A DNA stretch of 48,039 bases from Microcaldota archaeon (GTDB taxonomy: Archaea > Micrarchaeota > Micrarchaeia > Micrarchaeales > CABMGC01), in NCBI GenBank assembly GCA_028866835.1, contig JAGWHJ010000009.1, forward strand, positions 1 through 48,039, read 5' to 3'. Made by a program: the position numbers and the translations under genes. Shown here in pieces: positions 1 through 8,018 of this stretch (position 1 is the first letter of the stretch; each line of letters starts with the position of its first letter). Below the pieces are notes generated by a model. The model ran no database searches. It was given only the letters and a program-made list of their open reading frames with translations, and was not told the DNA's origin.

Positions 1-22
1 AAAAATTGAGCTTTCACAGAGC

Positions 23-406
23 CTAACGGGCAGGCTGCATAAGGTTGACTCTGTTCCCTTCTGTATCAAAAAACGAGAGAAACAACCCCAAACCAGGCAT
101 ATCCATTATATCCCCAGAGATTCTTCCCCCTGCCTTGACTATCCTGTCCCTATATGCTTTAATGTCATTGACCTGTATGGTTACGGTAGTCGTCTGTGAT
201 ACGTCCCCGGTCTTCTGGTAGAAGCCACCGTTTATCGTGCCAGGCTTCTTCGGCACGCTATTCCCAGATTCTGTCGTATTGGCCGTGACAAAGTCGCCCA
301 TCTCCGGCCCAAGTTGTTTCGTTTCCCATCCGAATACCTGTGAATAAAAAGATATCATACGCTTTCGATCTTCGGCAGGCATCTCGAAGTGTACTACCGG
401 GTCCAT
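23..406 (-). CDS. VOC superfamily (glyoxalase/bleomycin-resistance-like) protein
   Basis: A 127-residue single-module protein of the vicinal-oxygen-chelate fold. The N-terminal HFEMPAEDRKRMISFYSQVF is the typical first beta strand and helix (residues 5-25), and the C-terminal FFDTEGNRVNLMQ is the closing strand of the second half. This fold binds a divalent metal and works on varied small substrates, so the reaction cannot be named. The start is the ATG at 406; a short AT-rich intergenic region follows upstream. A second, only distantly similar VOC gene lies at 1933. The two probably do not form one operon because the DAHP synthase gene lies between them. Family call is secure; substrate unknown. 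Confidence 0.85.
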   Translation of the reverse strand: MDPVVHFEMPAEDRKRMISFYSQVFGWETKQLGPEMGDFVTANTTESGNSVPKKPGTINGGFYQKTGDVSQTTTVTIQVNDIKAYRDRIVKAGGRISGDIMDMPGLGLFLSFFDTEGNRVNLMQPAR

Positions 407-548
407 TTCATCACTGTTATCTCTCAGCCAAACTTAATAAATCTAAGATAATTTCCTTTTACCACAACAAGCGCCATAGAAGAAACTCTGTCTTTATGTG
501 GCATTCGTCAAAATCCGCATTACAGATTTTGATTAACCTGTCAAAGCA

Positions 549-1820
549 CTAGCTCTCAGTGTACGGCCTATAGAGCACAACCCGCGCTGCAGATACTTCT
601 GTCACTCTGCCCATTTCAATTGTAAGGTAGGCGTCAAGAACCACTTGATTGGCAAAACCATGGGCAAGTTCCACCCTATTACCAAAGTCCACTGCATACG
701 ATCCCTTCGAGCCCCTGAACTCCAGCGCAGCTTCGTTGTACGGGCTTAGGCGTATCTTCGCGCCCGAAGGCAGTGTCATGTGAACTGCATCTATTGTATC
801 TGCCTTATCCCTTGATGTTTGCGGCACTATCTTTCCAATCGCCCAGTCCTCCTGCCTAAACCTGCCCATGTGTCCGGCCGGTATTCTTGCCGTCAGCAAG
901 CCGCCTTCGTGCTCCTTCTTGTAGGTCCCGAATTCCTCAGCATCCTTTCCAACGATTCTGGCAACCTCTGCAAGCTCGCTAGCCTTGAAGAATATGTCGA
1001 CGTGTGACGGTATCTCGGATATTGCAAAGGCCTCCCTTTCCCTGGCCAGTTCAAGGTACTCCGCGCGCACCTTCCGTGCGGAGCTCACAAGAGTGCCAAA
1101 CTGCTTTGGTGTTATCGCCTGCCTGCTGTCGGTAACCGACATCTGCGGATCTAGATGCACCTCCACTATTATTCCATCGACGCCCATTGCCACAGCGCCT
1201 AACGTAACGCTGTAAACCAGCTCCCTCCTCCCTGTTATGTGGCTCGGGTCAAAGATTATCGGATACCTTCCCATGCCGACAAGGTGCGCCAGCGCGGCCA
1301 TGTCCTGGCCGTTTCTTGCTATGTCTGTCTCGTTGTTCTTCCCTCTTACGCACAGCATAAGCCCTTCCTGATTGACCCTTGTTGCGGAACCGAGCCACTC
1401 AGCAATTGTGGTATTCATGCCGTTCTTCAAAAGCACCGCGACCCCCGCCTCGCCAAGACCATTAAGAAGCTCCTGGTTCTGTGCGTTCCTTGCGCCTACC
1501 TGAAATACTGCGATGTTATGGGCAAGGAAAATATCTATGGTCTCCTTCAGGGCCATGTGGGTCTCCTCAGGCCCGAGTATTTCCGTGACCACCTTAAGCC
1601 CAAATGCCTCCCCTGCCCTCTGCAGCAATTTCAACCCCATCCTCTTATGGCCTTCCCAGTCGCCGCCCTTTGTCCTGGGCTTCCATGCACCTCCCCTCAG
1701 GAATTCCCCTCCGGCTTCTGCAACAGCTTCTGCCACGGCCATTATCTGCCTCTCGCTTTCAACAGAGCAAGGGCCGCCCATCAGTACAAGCCCTTTGCCC
1801 TTGGGTCTTACAGTTGGCAT
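549..1820 (-). CDS. aroF: 3-deoxy-7-phosphoheptulonate (DAHP) synthase, class I-beta, with C-terminal extension
   Basis: Residues about 10-260 form a TIM-barrel DAHP synthase, which condenses phosphoenolpyruvate and erythrose-4-phosphate as the first step of the shikimate pathway. Visible signatures are GPCSVES (metal-binding Cys), GGAWKPRT, the DPSH metal histidine and EVHLDP followed by SVTDSRQAITP. The usual SPYSFQG after KPRT is replaced by KGGDWEG, a divergent substrate loop. The I-beta core ends near residue 262, yet the protein runs to 423. The extra 160 residues match no regulatory domain I know (neither ACT nor chorismate mutase can be seen). The ATG at 1820 sits about 40 bases from a TATA-like element. 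The core function is confident; the gene symbol is generic. Confidence 0.85.
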   Translation of the reverse strand: MPTVRPKGKGLVLMGGPCSVESERQIMAVAEAVAEAGGEFLRGGAWKPRTKGGDWEGHKRMGLKLLQRAGEAFGLKVVTEILGPEETHMALKETIDIFLAHNIAVFQVGARNAQNQELLNGLGEAGVAVLLKNGMNTTIAEWLGSATRVNQEGLMLCVRGKNNETDIARNGQDMAALAHLVGMGRYPIIFDPSHITGRRELVYSVTLGAVAMGVDGIIVEVHLDPQMSVTDSRQAITPKQFGTLVSSARKVRAEYLELAREREAFAISEIPSHVDIFFKASELAEVARIVGKDAEEFGTYKKEHEGGLLTARIPAGHMGRFRQEDWAIGKIVPQTSRDKADTIDAVHMTLPSGAKIRLSPYNEAALEFRGSKGSYAVDFGNRVELAHGFANQVVLDAYLTIEMGRVTEVSAARVVLYRPYTES

Positions 1821-1854
1821 TATCTCACTATGTAACCTTAGTCGATGGATAAGT

Positions 1855-1902
1855 CATCATATAAATATTTTTCCTAAGATGCCCACGTACCATCTTATAT
1901 AC
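1855..1902. promoter_or_regulatory. Divergent TATA promoters for the DAHP synthase and VOC genes
   Basis: The 112-base gap between two divergent genes holds two archaeal TATA-like elements. Atataaatattt near 1858-1869, read on the minus strand, lies about 40 bases before the DAHP synthase ATG. Tcttatatac at 1893-1902 lies about 30 bases before the VOC ATG at 1933. The spacing fits short leaders. No operator repeat was seen. Confidence 0.6.
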
Positions 1903-1932
1903 TTTCAGACCCCTGCTTTGTTGAGGGTAAAC

Positions 1933-2316
1933 ATGTCTCTGGAAAAAGCACCTATAACAGTGACTTTGCCTGCCGTTAACATCGCAAGGGCGAAGAACTT
2001 CTACAGCAGGAAGCTCGGCCTAAGGTCTGTTAAAAGCAAGGAGCCAAATTCGGCCACTTTCAAGACCAGCAATGGCACGAGCATATTCCTCTACAAGAGG
2101 AGTGCGACGAGGGCGGATCATACTGTAGCGTCTTTCTACGTGAAGAACATACTCTCCGAGGTGAACAAGCTCAAGGCCAATGGCGTAAAGTTCGAGAGCT
2201 ACAGGATGCCAAACTTGAAGACCGATAAGAACAACATAGCCACAGGGGGGCCTATCAAGGCGGCATGGTTCAAGGACACCGAAGGCAACATCCTCGGCCT
2301 TGTCAACAAGCGTTAG
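1933..2316 (+). CDS. VOC superfamily protein
   Basis: The ORF track opens this frame at 1513, inside the divergent DAHP synthase gene. The real start is the ATG at 1933, which follows a TATA box by about 30 bases and a gagggt ribosome-binding sequence. That gives 127 residues beginning MSLEKAPITVTLPAVN. The fold is a VOC module: ITVTLPAVNIARAKNFYSRK opens it and WFKDTEGNILGLV closes it. The substrate is unknown. The gene converges on, and overlaps by four bases, the tail-anchored protein gene on the other strand. Confidence 0.85.
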   Translation: MSLEKAPITVTLPAVNIARAKNFYSRKLGLRSVKSKEPNSATFKTSNGTSIFLYKRSATRADHTVASFYVKNILSEVNKLKANGVKFESYRMPNLKTDKNNIATGGPIKAAWFKDTEGNILGLVNKR

Positions 2317-2591
2317 ATCAGATACAGGATAAATAGTAAGACAAGAAGGGCAATGAATATCAGCAGCCCCCAAGCCACCAAGCGATTCAGTGCTATGGCC
2401 CATTTTGGCCTGTTTCTACCCCAAACTCCTGCCCTTCCTGCGTTGAATCTGGTCGCAAAGTTCAGATTGTTCTCGGCAACTTGCTCTGCTATAGACACTT
2501 CAGGCAGTTTCTGGAAGTTCTCGTCCTTGCTGTCTTTCTCGACAAGCCTGTCATAGTCCCTAAGCTTATCCACTTCGCTTTCTGATGCCAT
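2313..2591 (-). CDS. Small hypothetical protein with C-terminal membrane segment
   Basis: A 92-residue protein that I do not recognise. Residues 1-65 are polar and charged, with many Asp, Glu, Lys and Asn, and look soluble. Residues about 70-92 (LNRLVAWGLLIFIALLVLLF and the end) form one hydrophobic helix running to the C-terminus. The layout is that of a tail-anchored protein with its N-terminus in the cytoplasm. It starts with ATG at 2591 and overlaps the convergent VOC gene by four bases. The clean start, composition and topology suggest a real gene, but no function is assigned. Confidence 0.6.
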   Translation of the reverse strand: MASESEVDKLRDYDRLVEKDSKDENFQKLPEVSIAEQVAENNLNFATRFNAGRAGVWGRNRPKWAIALNRLVAWGLLIFIALLVLLFILYLI

Positions 2592-2626
2592 AAAATCAAT
2601 GCCTTACCGCAAAAATAAATATTACT

Positions 2627-3058
2627 TTGCTCATATATGGATGTTTGGGTCTTGCCATAGCCGATAACATAGATAAACTCGCATGGATCTATCTGAAGGA
2701 CAAGAAGATCCTGTGTACGCGGACAAAGGGAAAGGATGTATTCTACATGCCCGGAGGGAAACGCGAAGCTGGCGAGACAGACGCCCAGGCGCTTACAAGG
2801 GAGATCAAGGAGGAACTGAGCGTCGAGCTGATACCAAACACGCTCAAACTCGTCGGGAAATTCAAAGCCCAGGCGCACGGCAAGCCTGCAGGAGTAATGG
2901 TCCACATGGCCTGCTACACCGGAGAGTTCATCGGCGAACTGAAGCCAGCATCAGAGATCGAGGACGCATGCTGGCTATCCTACTCCGACAGGCCAAAGAT
3001 AGCCCTGACCGGCCAGCTAATCTTCGATTATCTCAAGGAGCAAGGCCTCCTAGCTTGA
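2627..3058 (+). CDS. Nudix hydrolase
   Basis: The Nudix box GGKREAGETDAQALTREIKE, continuing ELSV, is complete (G-x5-E-x7-REUxEExGU type, with Leu-Ser in place of the usual final Gly). The protein therefore hydrolyses a nucleoside diphosphate linked to another moiety; the substrate is unknown. The N-terminal DKLAWIYLKDKKILCTRTKG is the first strand pair seen in small Nudix proteins. The start is uncertain: no ATG is in frame, and TTG at 2627 and TTG at 2645 are both possible. Homologues would be expected to start close to the DKLAWIY segment, favouring the shorter form. A TATA-like aaataaatat lies just upstream at 2612-2622. Confidence 0.85.
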   Translation: MLIYGCLGLAIADNIDKLAWIYLKDKKILCTRTKGKDVFYMPGGKREAGETDAQALTREIKEELSVELIPNTLKLVGKFKAQAHGKPAGVMVHMACYTGEFIGELKPASEIEDACWLSYSDRPKIALTGQLIFDYLKEQGLLA

Positions 3059-3065
3059 GCCAAAC

Positions 3066-3075
3066 CTTATATAAT
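3066..3075 (+). promoter_or_regulatory. TATA box upstream of trpS
   Basis: Cttatataat is a strong archaeal TATA element 30-39 bases before the trpS ATG. A start of transcription about 25 bases downstream would leave a leader of only a few bases. It begins an apparent trpS-kae1-bud32 operon. Confidence 0.65.
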
Positions 3076-3104
3076 CTCAAGTAGAGTTCTGATACTGATA
3101 ATTT

Positions 3105-4226
3105 ATGCCGCAGGGTTCGGTGACTCCTTACGACGTTGAAGGCACTGTGGACTACGAAGCCACGATGCACAAGTTCGGTATCGAACCGATAAGCGAGGAG
3201 GCAAGGAAGCGCATAATCGACCATGCAGGAAGCCTGCACCCTCTCATCAGCCGCAACATCTATTTCGGGCAGCGCGACCTCAAATGGCTTCTTGATGAAT
3301 ACGACAAGGGCAACGAATTCTACATATATACTGGAATAGCGCCTTCCGGCTCGATGACCATAGCCCATCTAATCCCATTCATGATGGCAAAGTGGCTGCA
3401 GGAGAAGTATGACGTCGATGTGCTGATACAGATTCCCGACGAGGAGAAATACCTGATAAAGAAGGACCCAAAATTGACCCTTGAGAAAACGCACGAGCTT
3501 GCATACGACGACGCGCTCAACATAATGGCCCTAGGCTTCAACCAGAAGAAGACAAGGATCTTCCTAGATACCGAGTACGCCGGCACGCTGTACAGGCAGG
3601 CAGTGCGCGTGTCAAAGTACATCACCTTCTCGATAATAAAGGACGCGTTCGGTTTCTCCAACGAGGCCAACATCGGATCGATATTCTACACGAGCATGCA
3701 GGCGGTGCCAGCATTCCTAAAGTCCGTAGAAGCAAAGAAGAATGTCCCCTGCCTGATACCGCTAGGCCTCGACCAGGACGTGCACTTCCGCGTCGCAAGG
3801 AACGCTATAGAGAAGCTTGGATACTACAAGCCGGCGATAATACACTCCAAGTTCATGCCCTCGCTGAAGGGCGGTGCGAAGATGTCGTCAAGTGATCCTG
3901 ACAACACAATATATCTGGCGGACGATGAGGCGACAGTAAGTAAGAAGGTAAACAAGGCGATAACCGGGCAGCAATCGACAATAGAGCTGCAGAAGAAATA
4001 CGGCGGCGATCCAGAAAAATGCTCCGTCTGCCAGTACTACAAATTCATATTCGAGCCTGACGACAACAAGCTCATGAAGATATTCGAGGGGGAGAGAAAG
4101 GGAACGCTTCTAGCAGGCGAGCACAAGGCAGACCTTGCCAAGAAGATAAACGAATTCCTTGCCTCGCACAGGGCAAAGAAGGAGCACCTCCGCAGCAAGG
4201 TAGACGACTTCATGCTAAAGGACTGA
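3105..4226 (+). CDS. trpS: Tryptophanyl-tRNA synthetase (archaeal/eukaryotic type)
   Basis: A class I aminoacyl-tRNA synthetase of 373 residues, the usual archaeal TrpRS length. It charges tRNA-Trp. Residues about 75-95 (YIYTGIAPSGSMTIAHLIPF) hold the HIGH-like motif as TIAH, and GGAKMSSSDPDNTIYL carries the KMSSS loop. The Rossmann fold lies between these motifs; the C-terminal third is the helical anticodon-binding region. Six bases separate it from kae1, so the two are likely co-transcribed. ATG at 3105 follows a strong TATA box and gives a complete N-terminus. Confidence 0.96.
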   Translation: MPQGSVTPYDVEGTVDYEATMHKFGIEPISEEARKRIIDHAGSLHPLISRNIYFGQRDLKWLLDEYDKGNEFYIYTGIAPSGSMTIAHLIPFMMAKWLQEKYDVDVLIQIPDEEKYLIKKDPKLTLEKTHELAYDDALNIMALGFNQKKTRIFLDTEYAGTLYRQAVRVSKYITFSIIKDAFGFSNEANIGSIFYTSMQAVPAFLKSVEAKKNVPCLIPLGLDQDVHFRVARNAIEKLGYYKPAIIHSKFMPSLKGGAKMSSSDPDNTIYLADDEATVSKKVNKAITGQQSTIELQKKYGGDPEKCSVCQYYKFIFEPDDNKLMKIFEGERKGTLLAGEHKADLAKKINEFLASHRAKKEHLRSKVDDFMLKD

Positions 4227-4232
4227 TTTTCC

Positions 4233-5198
4233 ATGCGCATCATAGGCATTGAGAGCAGCGCCCACACGCTAGGCATCGGCATCGTCAGCTCCGGGAAGGT
4301 ACTTGCGAACAAGAAACTCATGTATGACGTGGGCACCACGGGAATGATACCCAACAAGGTTGCCGAGTTCCACATAGGAAACATCAGCACCGTGATAAAA
4401 GCTGCAGTGGAGGGCGCAGGAATACGTATAACCGACATAGATGGCGTCGGGTACACGCGAGGCCCTGGCCTTGGCCCATGCCTAAGCGTGGGGCAGCTTG
4501 CCGCGAAGACGATTGCCGCAACCATTGGCGTGCCAATAGCCCCAGTGAACCACGGAATAGGCCACATAGAGATTGCAAAGGCATTCTCTCACACGAAAGA
4601 CCCTCTTGTAATATACGTTAGCGGAGGCAACTCACAGATACTCAAGCGCCATGGTAGGCGCTATCGAGTGCTCGGAGAGACATTCGACATAGGCATAGGC
4701 AACATGTTCGATTCCTTCGCAAGGAAACTGAAGCTCAGCCCGGCATGGGGCTCCACAGTGGAGAAGAAGGCGAAGGGCGGCAGGTACATGGCGATGCCAT
4801 TCACTGTGAAGGGCATGGATTTCTCTTTTACGGGGCTTCAGACCCACGCGGCAAAGCTCGCGGGCAAGGCAAGCGAAAATGATGTCTGCTTCTCGCTGAG
4901 GGAGACGGCATTCGCAATGGTCTGCGAGGCGGCTGAGAGGGCAATCCTGCTTACGAACAGCAGGGAGCTGATAGTGTGCGGCGGAGTTGCACAGAGCGCA
5001 CGGTTGCAGGAAATGCTGCACGATGTTGCAAGGGAGCACAGAGTTAGATTTGGATTTGCCCCAAACGAATACAACGCAGACAACGGCGCAATGATAGCCT
5101 ACGTTGCGGAGAGGATGCTGCAGAACGGCGCAGACACTCCTCTCAACGAATGCGACATAGAGCAGCGGTACCGGCTCGAGAATGTCGTAGTATATTGA
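4233..5198 (+). CDS. kae1: tRNA N6-threonylcarbamoyladenosine synthase subunit Kae1 (KEOPS)
   Basis: An ASKHA-fold ATPase of 321 residues, the catalytic subunit of KEOPS. It transfers the threonylcarbamoyl group from TC-AMP to A37 of ANN-decoding tRNAs. MRIIGIESSAHTLGIGI is the phosphate-1 motif, NHGIGHIE holds the HxxxH iron ligands, YVSGGNSQ is the phosphate-2 loop, and VVCGGVAQSARL-type sequence (here IVCGGVAQSARL) is the adenosine motif. The stop codon overlaps the bud32 start as TGATG. Many archaea fuse the two proteins; here they are separate but coupled. Sua5, which makes TC-AMP, is also in this window. Confidence 0.96.
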   Translation: MRIIGIESSAHTLGIGIVSSGKVLANKKLMYDVGTTGMIPNKVAEFHIGNISTVIKAAVEGAGIRITDIDGVGYTRGPGLGPCLSVGQLAAKTIAATIGVPIAPVNHGIGHIEIAKAFSHTKDPLVIYVSGGNSQILKRHGRRYRVLGETFDIGIGNMFDSFARKLKLSPAWGSTVEKKAKGGRYMAMPFTVKGMDFSFTGLQTHAAKLAGKASENDVCFSLRETAFAMVCEAAERAILLTNSRELIVCGGVAQSARLQEMLHDVAREHRVRFGFAPNEYNADNGAMIAYVAERMLQNGADTPLNECDIEQRYRLENVVVY

Positions 5199-5794
5199 TG
5201 ATCAACATGAAACCCATCCATAAAGGGGCAGAAGCGGACATCTTTCTCGAAAAGGCATTTGGCAGAACCCTCGCGGTGAAGGCGCGCAACCCCAAAAGGT
5301 ATCGCGTCGAATCGCTTGACAGGTCATTAAGGAAGACACGGACAAAGCGCGAGGCAAAGGCAATGTACCTTGCTAGCAGGGCCGGCATAAACGTCCCGGC
5401 CCTATATGCAATTGGCAGGTTCAGCATGTGCATGGAATGGATAGAAGGCAAGCTGATGAAGGACTCAAGGCAAAAGCAAAGTGTCTATGTCGACCTTGGC
5501 GAACAGCTTGGGCTGCTTCACAAGGCAGGGATAGCGCATGGGGATTTCACCACTGCCAATGTCCTGATAAAAGAAGGCAAGCCGTACCTGATCGATTTCG
5601 GCCTCTCCGAAATAACGACCAGCATCGAGGAGAAAGCGATCGATCTTATTCTCATGAAACGCTCGATATCCAAAAGAGACTTCTCTGCAATGACCGGCTC
5701 CTACGTCAAGGCCTATCCTGATGCTCGCAAGGTGCTGGATAGGCTCAGCGAGATAGAGGAGCGCGGCAGGTACAAGACAAGAACGCTCGGATGA
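5198..5794 (+). CDS. bud32: KEOPS kinase/ATPase Bud32
   Basis: The ORF track extends to 5150 inside kae1. I choose the ATG at 5198 because it overlaps the kae1 stop (TGATG) and gives MINMKPIHKGAEADIFLEKA, the expected Bud32 N-terminus, for 198 residues. It is a minimal RIO-like kinase: KARNPKRYR carries the ATP-binding Lys region, HGDFTTANVLI is the catalytic loop and LIDFGLSE the DFG segment. Within KEOPS it works as an ATPase that supports Kae1. The basic C-terminal tail RGRYKTRTLG is typical. It ends directly against the convergent ahcY gene. Confidence 0.95.
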   Translation: MINMKPIHKGAEADIFLEKAFGRTLAVKARNPKRYRVESLDRSLRKTRTKREAKAMYLASRAGINVPALYAIGRFSMCMEWIEGKLMKDSRQKQSVYVDLGEQLGLLHKAGIAHGDFTTANVLIKEGKPYLIDFGLSEITTSIEEKAIDLILMKRSISKRDFSAMTGSYVKAYPDARKVLDRLSEIEERGRYKTRTLG

Positions 5795-7033
5795 TCAAAG
5801 CTCCCAGGATTCAAGGTAGCTCTTCTGCGCCTTCGTAAGCCTGTCTATGCTTACGCCCATCGTGTCAAGCTTTGTCCTTGCGATGTCTTCGTCTATGCTG
5901 TCCGGTATCTTGTAGACATGCTTCTTGAGAGTGCCTTTCTTATCGTTAAGATAAAGCGCCGACAGCGCCTGGTTGCAGAAGCTCAGGTCCATGACCTCGC
6001 TGGGGTGCCCCTCAGCGGCACCGAGGTTCACTATCCTGCCCTCCGCGAGAAGGAATATCTTCCTGCCGTTGGGCAGCGTGTACTCGTCCATGTGCTCCCT
6101 TATGCGGCGCACTTTCTTCGCGATCTTCTTAAGCCCGTGAACATCTATCTCAACGTCAAAATGGCCGGTGTTCGACACTATGGTCCCATCCTTCATCTTC
6201 AGCATGTGCTTCGTTGTTATTATGTCCCTGTCGCCAGTTGCGGTGACGAAGATGTCACCGAATTTTGCAGCGTCCTCCATCTTCATGACCTCAAAGCCGT
6301 CCATCCTTGCCTCGAGCGCCCTGAACGGGTTGACCTCCGTGACGATGACTCTGGCGCCAAGGCCGTGCAGCCTCATCACAACGCCTCTTCCGACCCAGCC
6401 GTATCCAGCTACCACCGCGGTCTTGCCTGGTATGAAAATGTTCGTTGCGCGTATTATGCCATCCAATGTGCTCTGGCCTGTACCGTACCTGTTGTCGAAC
6501 AGGTATTTCGTGTAAGCGTTGTTTACTGCTATCACGGGGTACATCAGGAGCTTCTTGTTCTCAAGCGCCATGACCCTGAATATGCCAGTCGTCGTCTCCT
6601 CCGTTCCCCCTATGAGCTTGAGGTTAGGGTACCTCTTGTGTATCTCCGCGTGAAGATCGCCGCCGTCATCGATGATTATCTGCGGCTTCGTATCAAGCAC
6701 CCTCTTTATGTTTGCAGCGTACTCCTTAAGGGTCTCGCCCCTCCACGCGAAGATGTTTATGCCTTCGCTGGCAAGCGCCGCTGCTATGTCATCCTGCGTC
6801 GAGAGCGGATTTGCCGCCGCTATAGCAACGTTAGCGCCCCATGCCCTGAGCGTCCTTACAAGCACGCCGGTCTCCTTTGTTATGTGGAGGCACATTGCAA
6901 TCCTTATCCCGGAAAGCTTCTTTGCCTTGCTGTACTTGGCGCGCATCCTCACAAGAGCCGGCATATGCCGCTCCGCCCACTCAAGCTGCTTCCTACCCTG
7001 CTCAGCAAGTTTAATGTCGTTTATCTTGTACAT
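5795..7033 (-). CDS. ahcY: Adenosylhomocysteinase (SAH hydrolase)
   Basis: An NAD-dependent enzyme of 412 residues that splits S-adenosylhomocysteine to adenosine and homocysteine, keeping methyltransferases free of product inhibition. [20 protein letters not shown] and [18 protein letters not shown] form the substrate and catalytic region; [19 protein letters not shown] is the NAD-binding Rossmann loop; [11 protein letters not shown] completes the active site. The length matches archaeal enzymes, which lack the insert of the eukaryotic form. ATG at 7033 is preferred. The eL41 gene lies 40 bases upstream on the same strand, so the two may share a transcript. Confidence 0.96.
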   Translation of the reverse strand: MYKINDIKLAEQGRKQLEWAERHMPALVRMRAKYSKAKKLSGIRIAMCLHITKETGVLVRTLRAWGANVAIAAANPLSTQDDIAAALASEGINIFAWRGETLKEYAANIKRVLDTKPQIIIDDGGDLHAEIHKRYPNLKLIGGTEETTTGIFRVMALENKKLLMYPVIAVNNAYTKYLFDNRYGTGQSTLDGIIRATNIFIPGKTAVVAGYGWVGRGVVMRLHGLGARVIVTEVNPFRALEARMDGFEVMKMEDAAKFGDIFVTATGDRDIITTKHMLKMKDGTIVSNTGHFDVEIDVHGLKKIAKKVRRIREHMDEYTLPNGRKIFLLAEGRIVNLGAAEGHPSEVMDLSFCNQALSALYLNDKKGTLKKHVYKIPDSIDEDIARTKLDTMGVSIDRLTKAQKSYLESWEL

Positions 7034-7073
7034 GAATCCACCCTGCGGAATCGATGAGGCTTGGGCTTAGCCC

Positions 7074-7148
7074 TTAGAGCTCTCCAACTCTCCTCTTCTG
7101 CGCCCTCTTTATTCTTCTGCGCCTCTTCTTTATCCACTTCCAGCGCAT
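7074..7148 (-). CDS. rpl41e: Ribosomal protein eL41 (L41e), 24 residues
   Basis: This gene is too short for the ORF track. The minus strand from the ATG at 7148 reads [20 protein letters not shown] then VGEL and TAA. The pattern MR-x-KW-x-KKR-x-RR-x-KR is that of eL41, the smallest ribosomal protein, a single basic helix at the subunit interface. The open frame continues upstream as [10 protein letters not shown], which resembles the longer form I recall from Thermococcales, but there is no in-frame ATG, GTG or TTG there, only ATA, CTG and ATT. Either the ATG at 7148 or a non-standard leaderless start is used. A TATA-like ttataattg element lies at 7205-7213. Confidence 0.75.
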   Translation of the reverse strand: MRWKWIKKRRRRIKRAQKRRVGEL

Positions 7149-7255
7149 TCTTCCCTTCTTCTTCCATTTCCTTGGTATGCTGCCCAGATAAACACCAATA
7201 ATGTTTTATAATTGTGCTATCTATCATTCTAAATGAATTTAAAACTAGTGGTAAA

Positions 7256-7999
7256 GTGGTCAACAAAGCAATCATTGCGTATGTAGCCCTTGCGGCGGTG
7301 CTCGTGGTGCTCGTTTTCGTCTTCCTGAAGCCAAGCTCAGGGTATATTGCAGTATCTTCAACAACGGCACCGATCTCTACGGTCTCAAACATTACTGTTA
7401 ATTCAACTACGATGTCCACATCATCGATACCAGTGTACAACTATAGCGGATGCATACAGTCTGGCGCATTCTCTCCTGTGTCAAACGGAAACTTCGGCAC
7501 GGGGAATCTCATGAGCTGGAACGCCACGCCGAACGGATTCGTTGTCTACAACAAAACTTCGCTAAACGCAAACAGGTCCTACTACGCAGCGCCATGGAAC
7601 GGAACAAACGCCACCTATTTCGCCTCCACGTACAACATCGGAACCGCTGTGAGGAGCGGCAATCTCACGTCCAGCACGTTCCAGATCGTGCAGCCGTATC
7701 TGCGCCTGCAGATAATAAGCCCCCAAGACGCACAGCTGTACGTTGAGATAATCAACAACACTTCTGTCAAGAAGATATTCTACATCAACAGCTATTCGAT
7801 AGCAAACAGTTCTAATGCGGGAAGCTATTTCCAGAACGCTAGCATAGATGTCATACCGATACTGTGCCAGCATGTAAGGCTAAGGTTTGTTGCCGGTGCC
7901 GTAGGCAACATACACAACGTAAGAAACTACATGGCAATCACAAACATCCGCCAGGCGAAGGTACCGCAGCTACCAGGGCTCATATTAAACTGGACTTAA
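7256..7999 (+). CDS. Membrane-anchored surface protein with Ser/Thr-rich linker (unknown)
   Basis: I do not recognise the ectodomain. The track starts at GTG 7214; I prefer GTG 7256, which puts one hydrophobic segment at the N-terminus (VNKAIIAYVALAAVLVVLVF). A Ser/Thr-rich stretch with several N-x-S/T sites follows at about residues 30-65, then a roughly 180-residue beta-rich domain with many Asn glycosylation sequons. The domain reads like a carbohydrate-binding or jelly-roll module (GTGNLMSWN...), but this is only an impression. It probably faces outward. Nineteen bases separate it from cysS. No better start was seen; an ATG at 7233 is out of frame. Confidence 0.6.
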   Translation: MVNKAIIAYVALAAVLVVLVFVFLKPSSGYIAVSSTTAPISTVSNITVNSTTMSTSSIPVYNYSGCIQSGAFSPVSNGNFGTGNLMSWNATPNGFVVYNKTSLNANRSYYAAPWNGTNATYFASTYNIGTAVRSGNLTSSTFQIVQPYLRLQIISPQDAQLYVEIINNTSVKKIFYINSYSIANSSNAGSYFQNASIDVIPILCQHVRLRFVAGAVGNIHNVRNYMAITNIRQAKVPQLPGLILNWT

Positions 8000-8018
8000 T
8001 ACAGAACAAAATGGTCTT

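Noticed and set aside
407-548. Plus-strand ORF 340-552 in the gap between the VOC and DAHP synthase genes
   Set aside because: Low-complexity translation without start signals. The gap more probably holds the VOC promoter and the end of the DAHP synthase transcript.
1513-1932. Extended N-terminus of the VOC ORF
   Set aside because: It lies within the DAHP synthase gene on the other strand; the TATA box at 1893-1902 and ATG 1933 give a normal-length VOC protein.
5918-7057. A 379-residue plus-strand ORF opposite adenosylhomocysteinase
   Set aside because: It is the complementary shadow of ahcY, rich in His, Arg and Tyr as such shadows are, and ahcY carries full family motifs.
7233-7286. ATG 7233 as the start of the anchored protein, with a frameshift
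   Set aside because: That frame stops after 17 codons; GTG 7256 gives a good membrane anchor without any frameshift.
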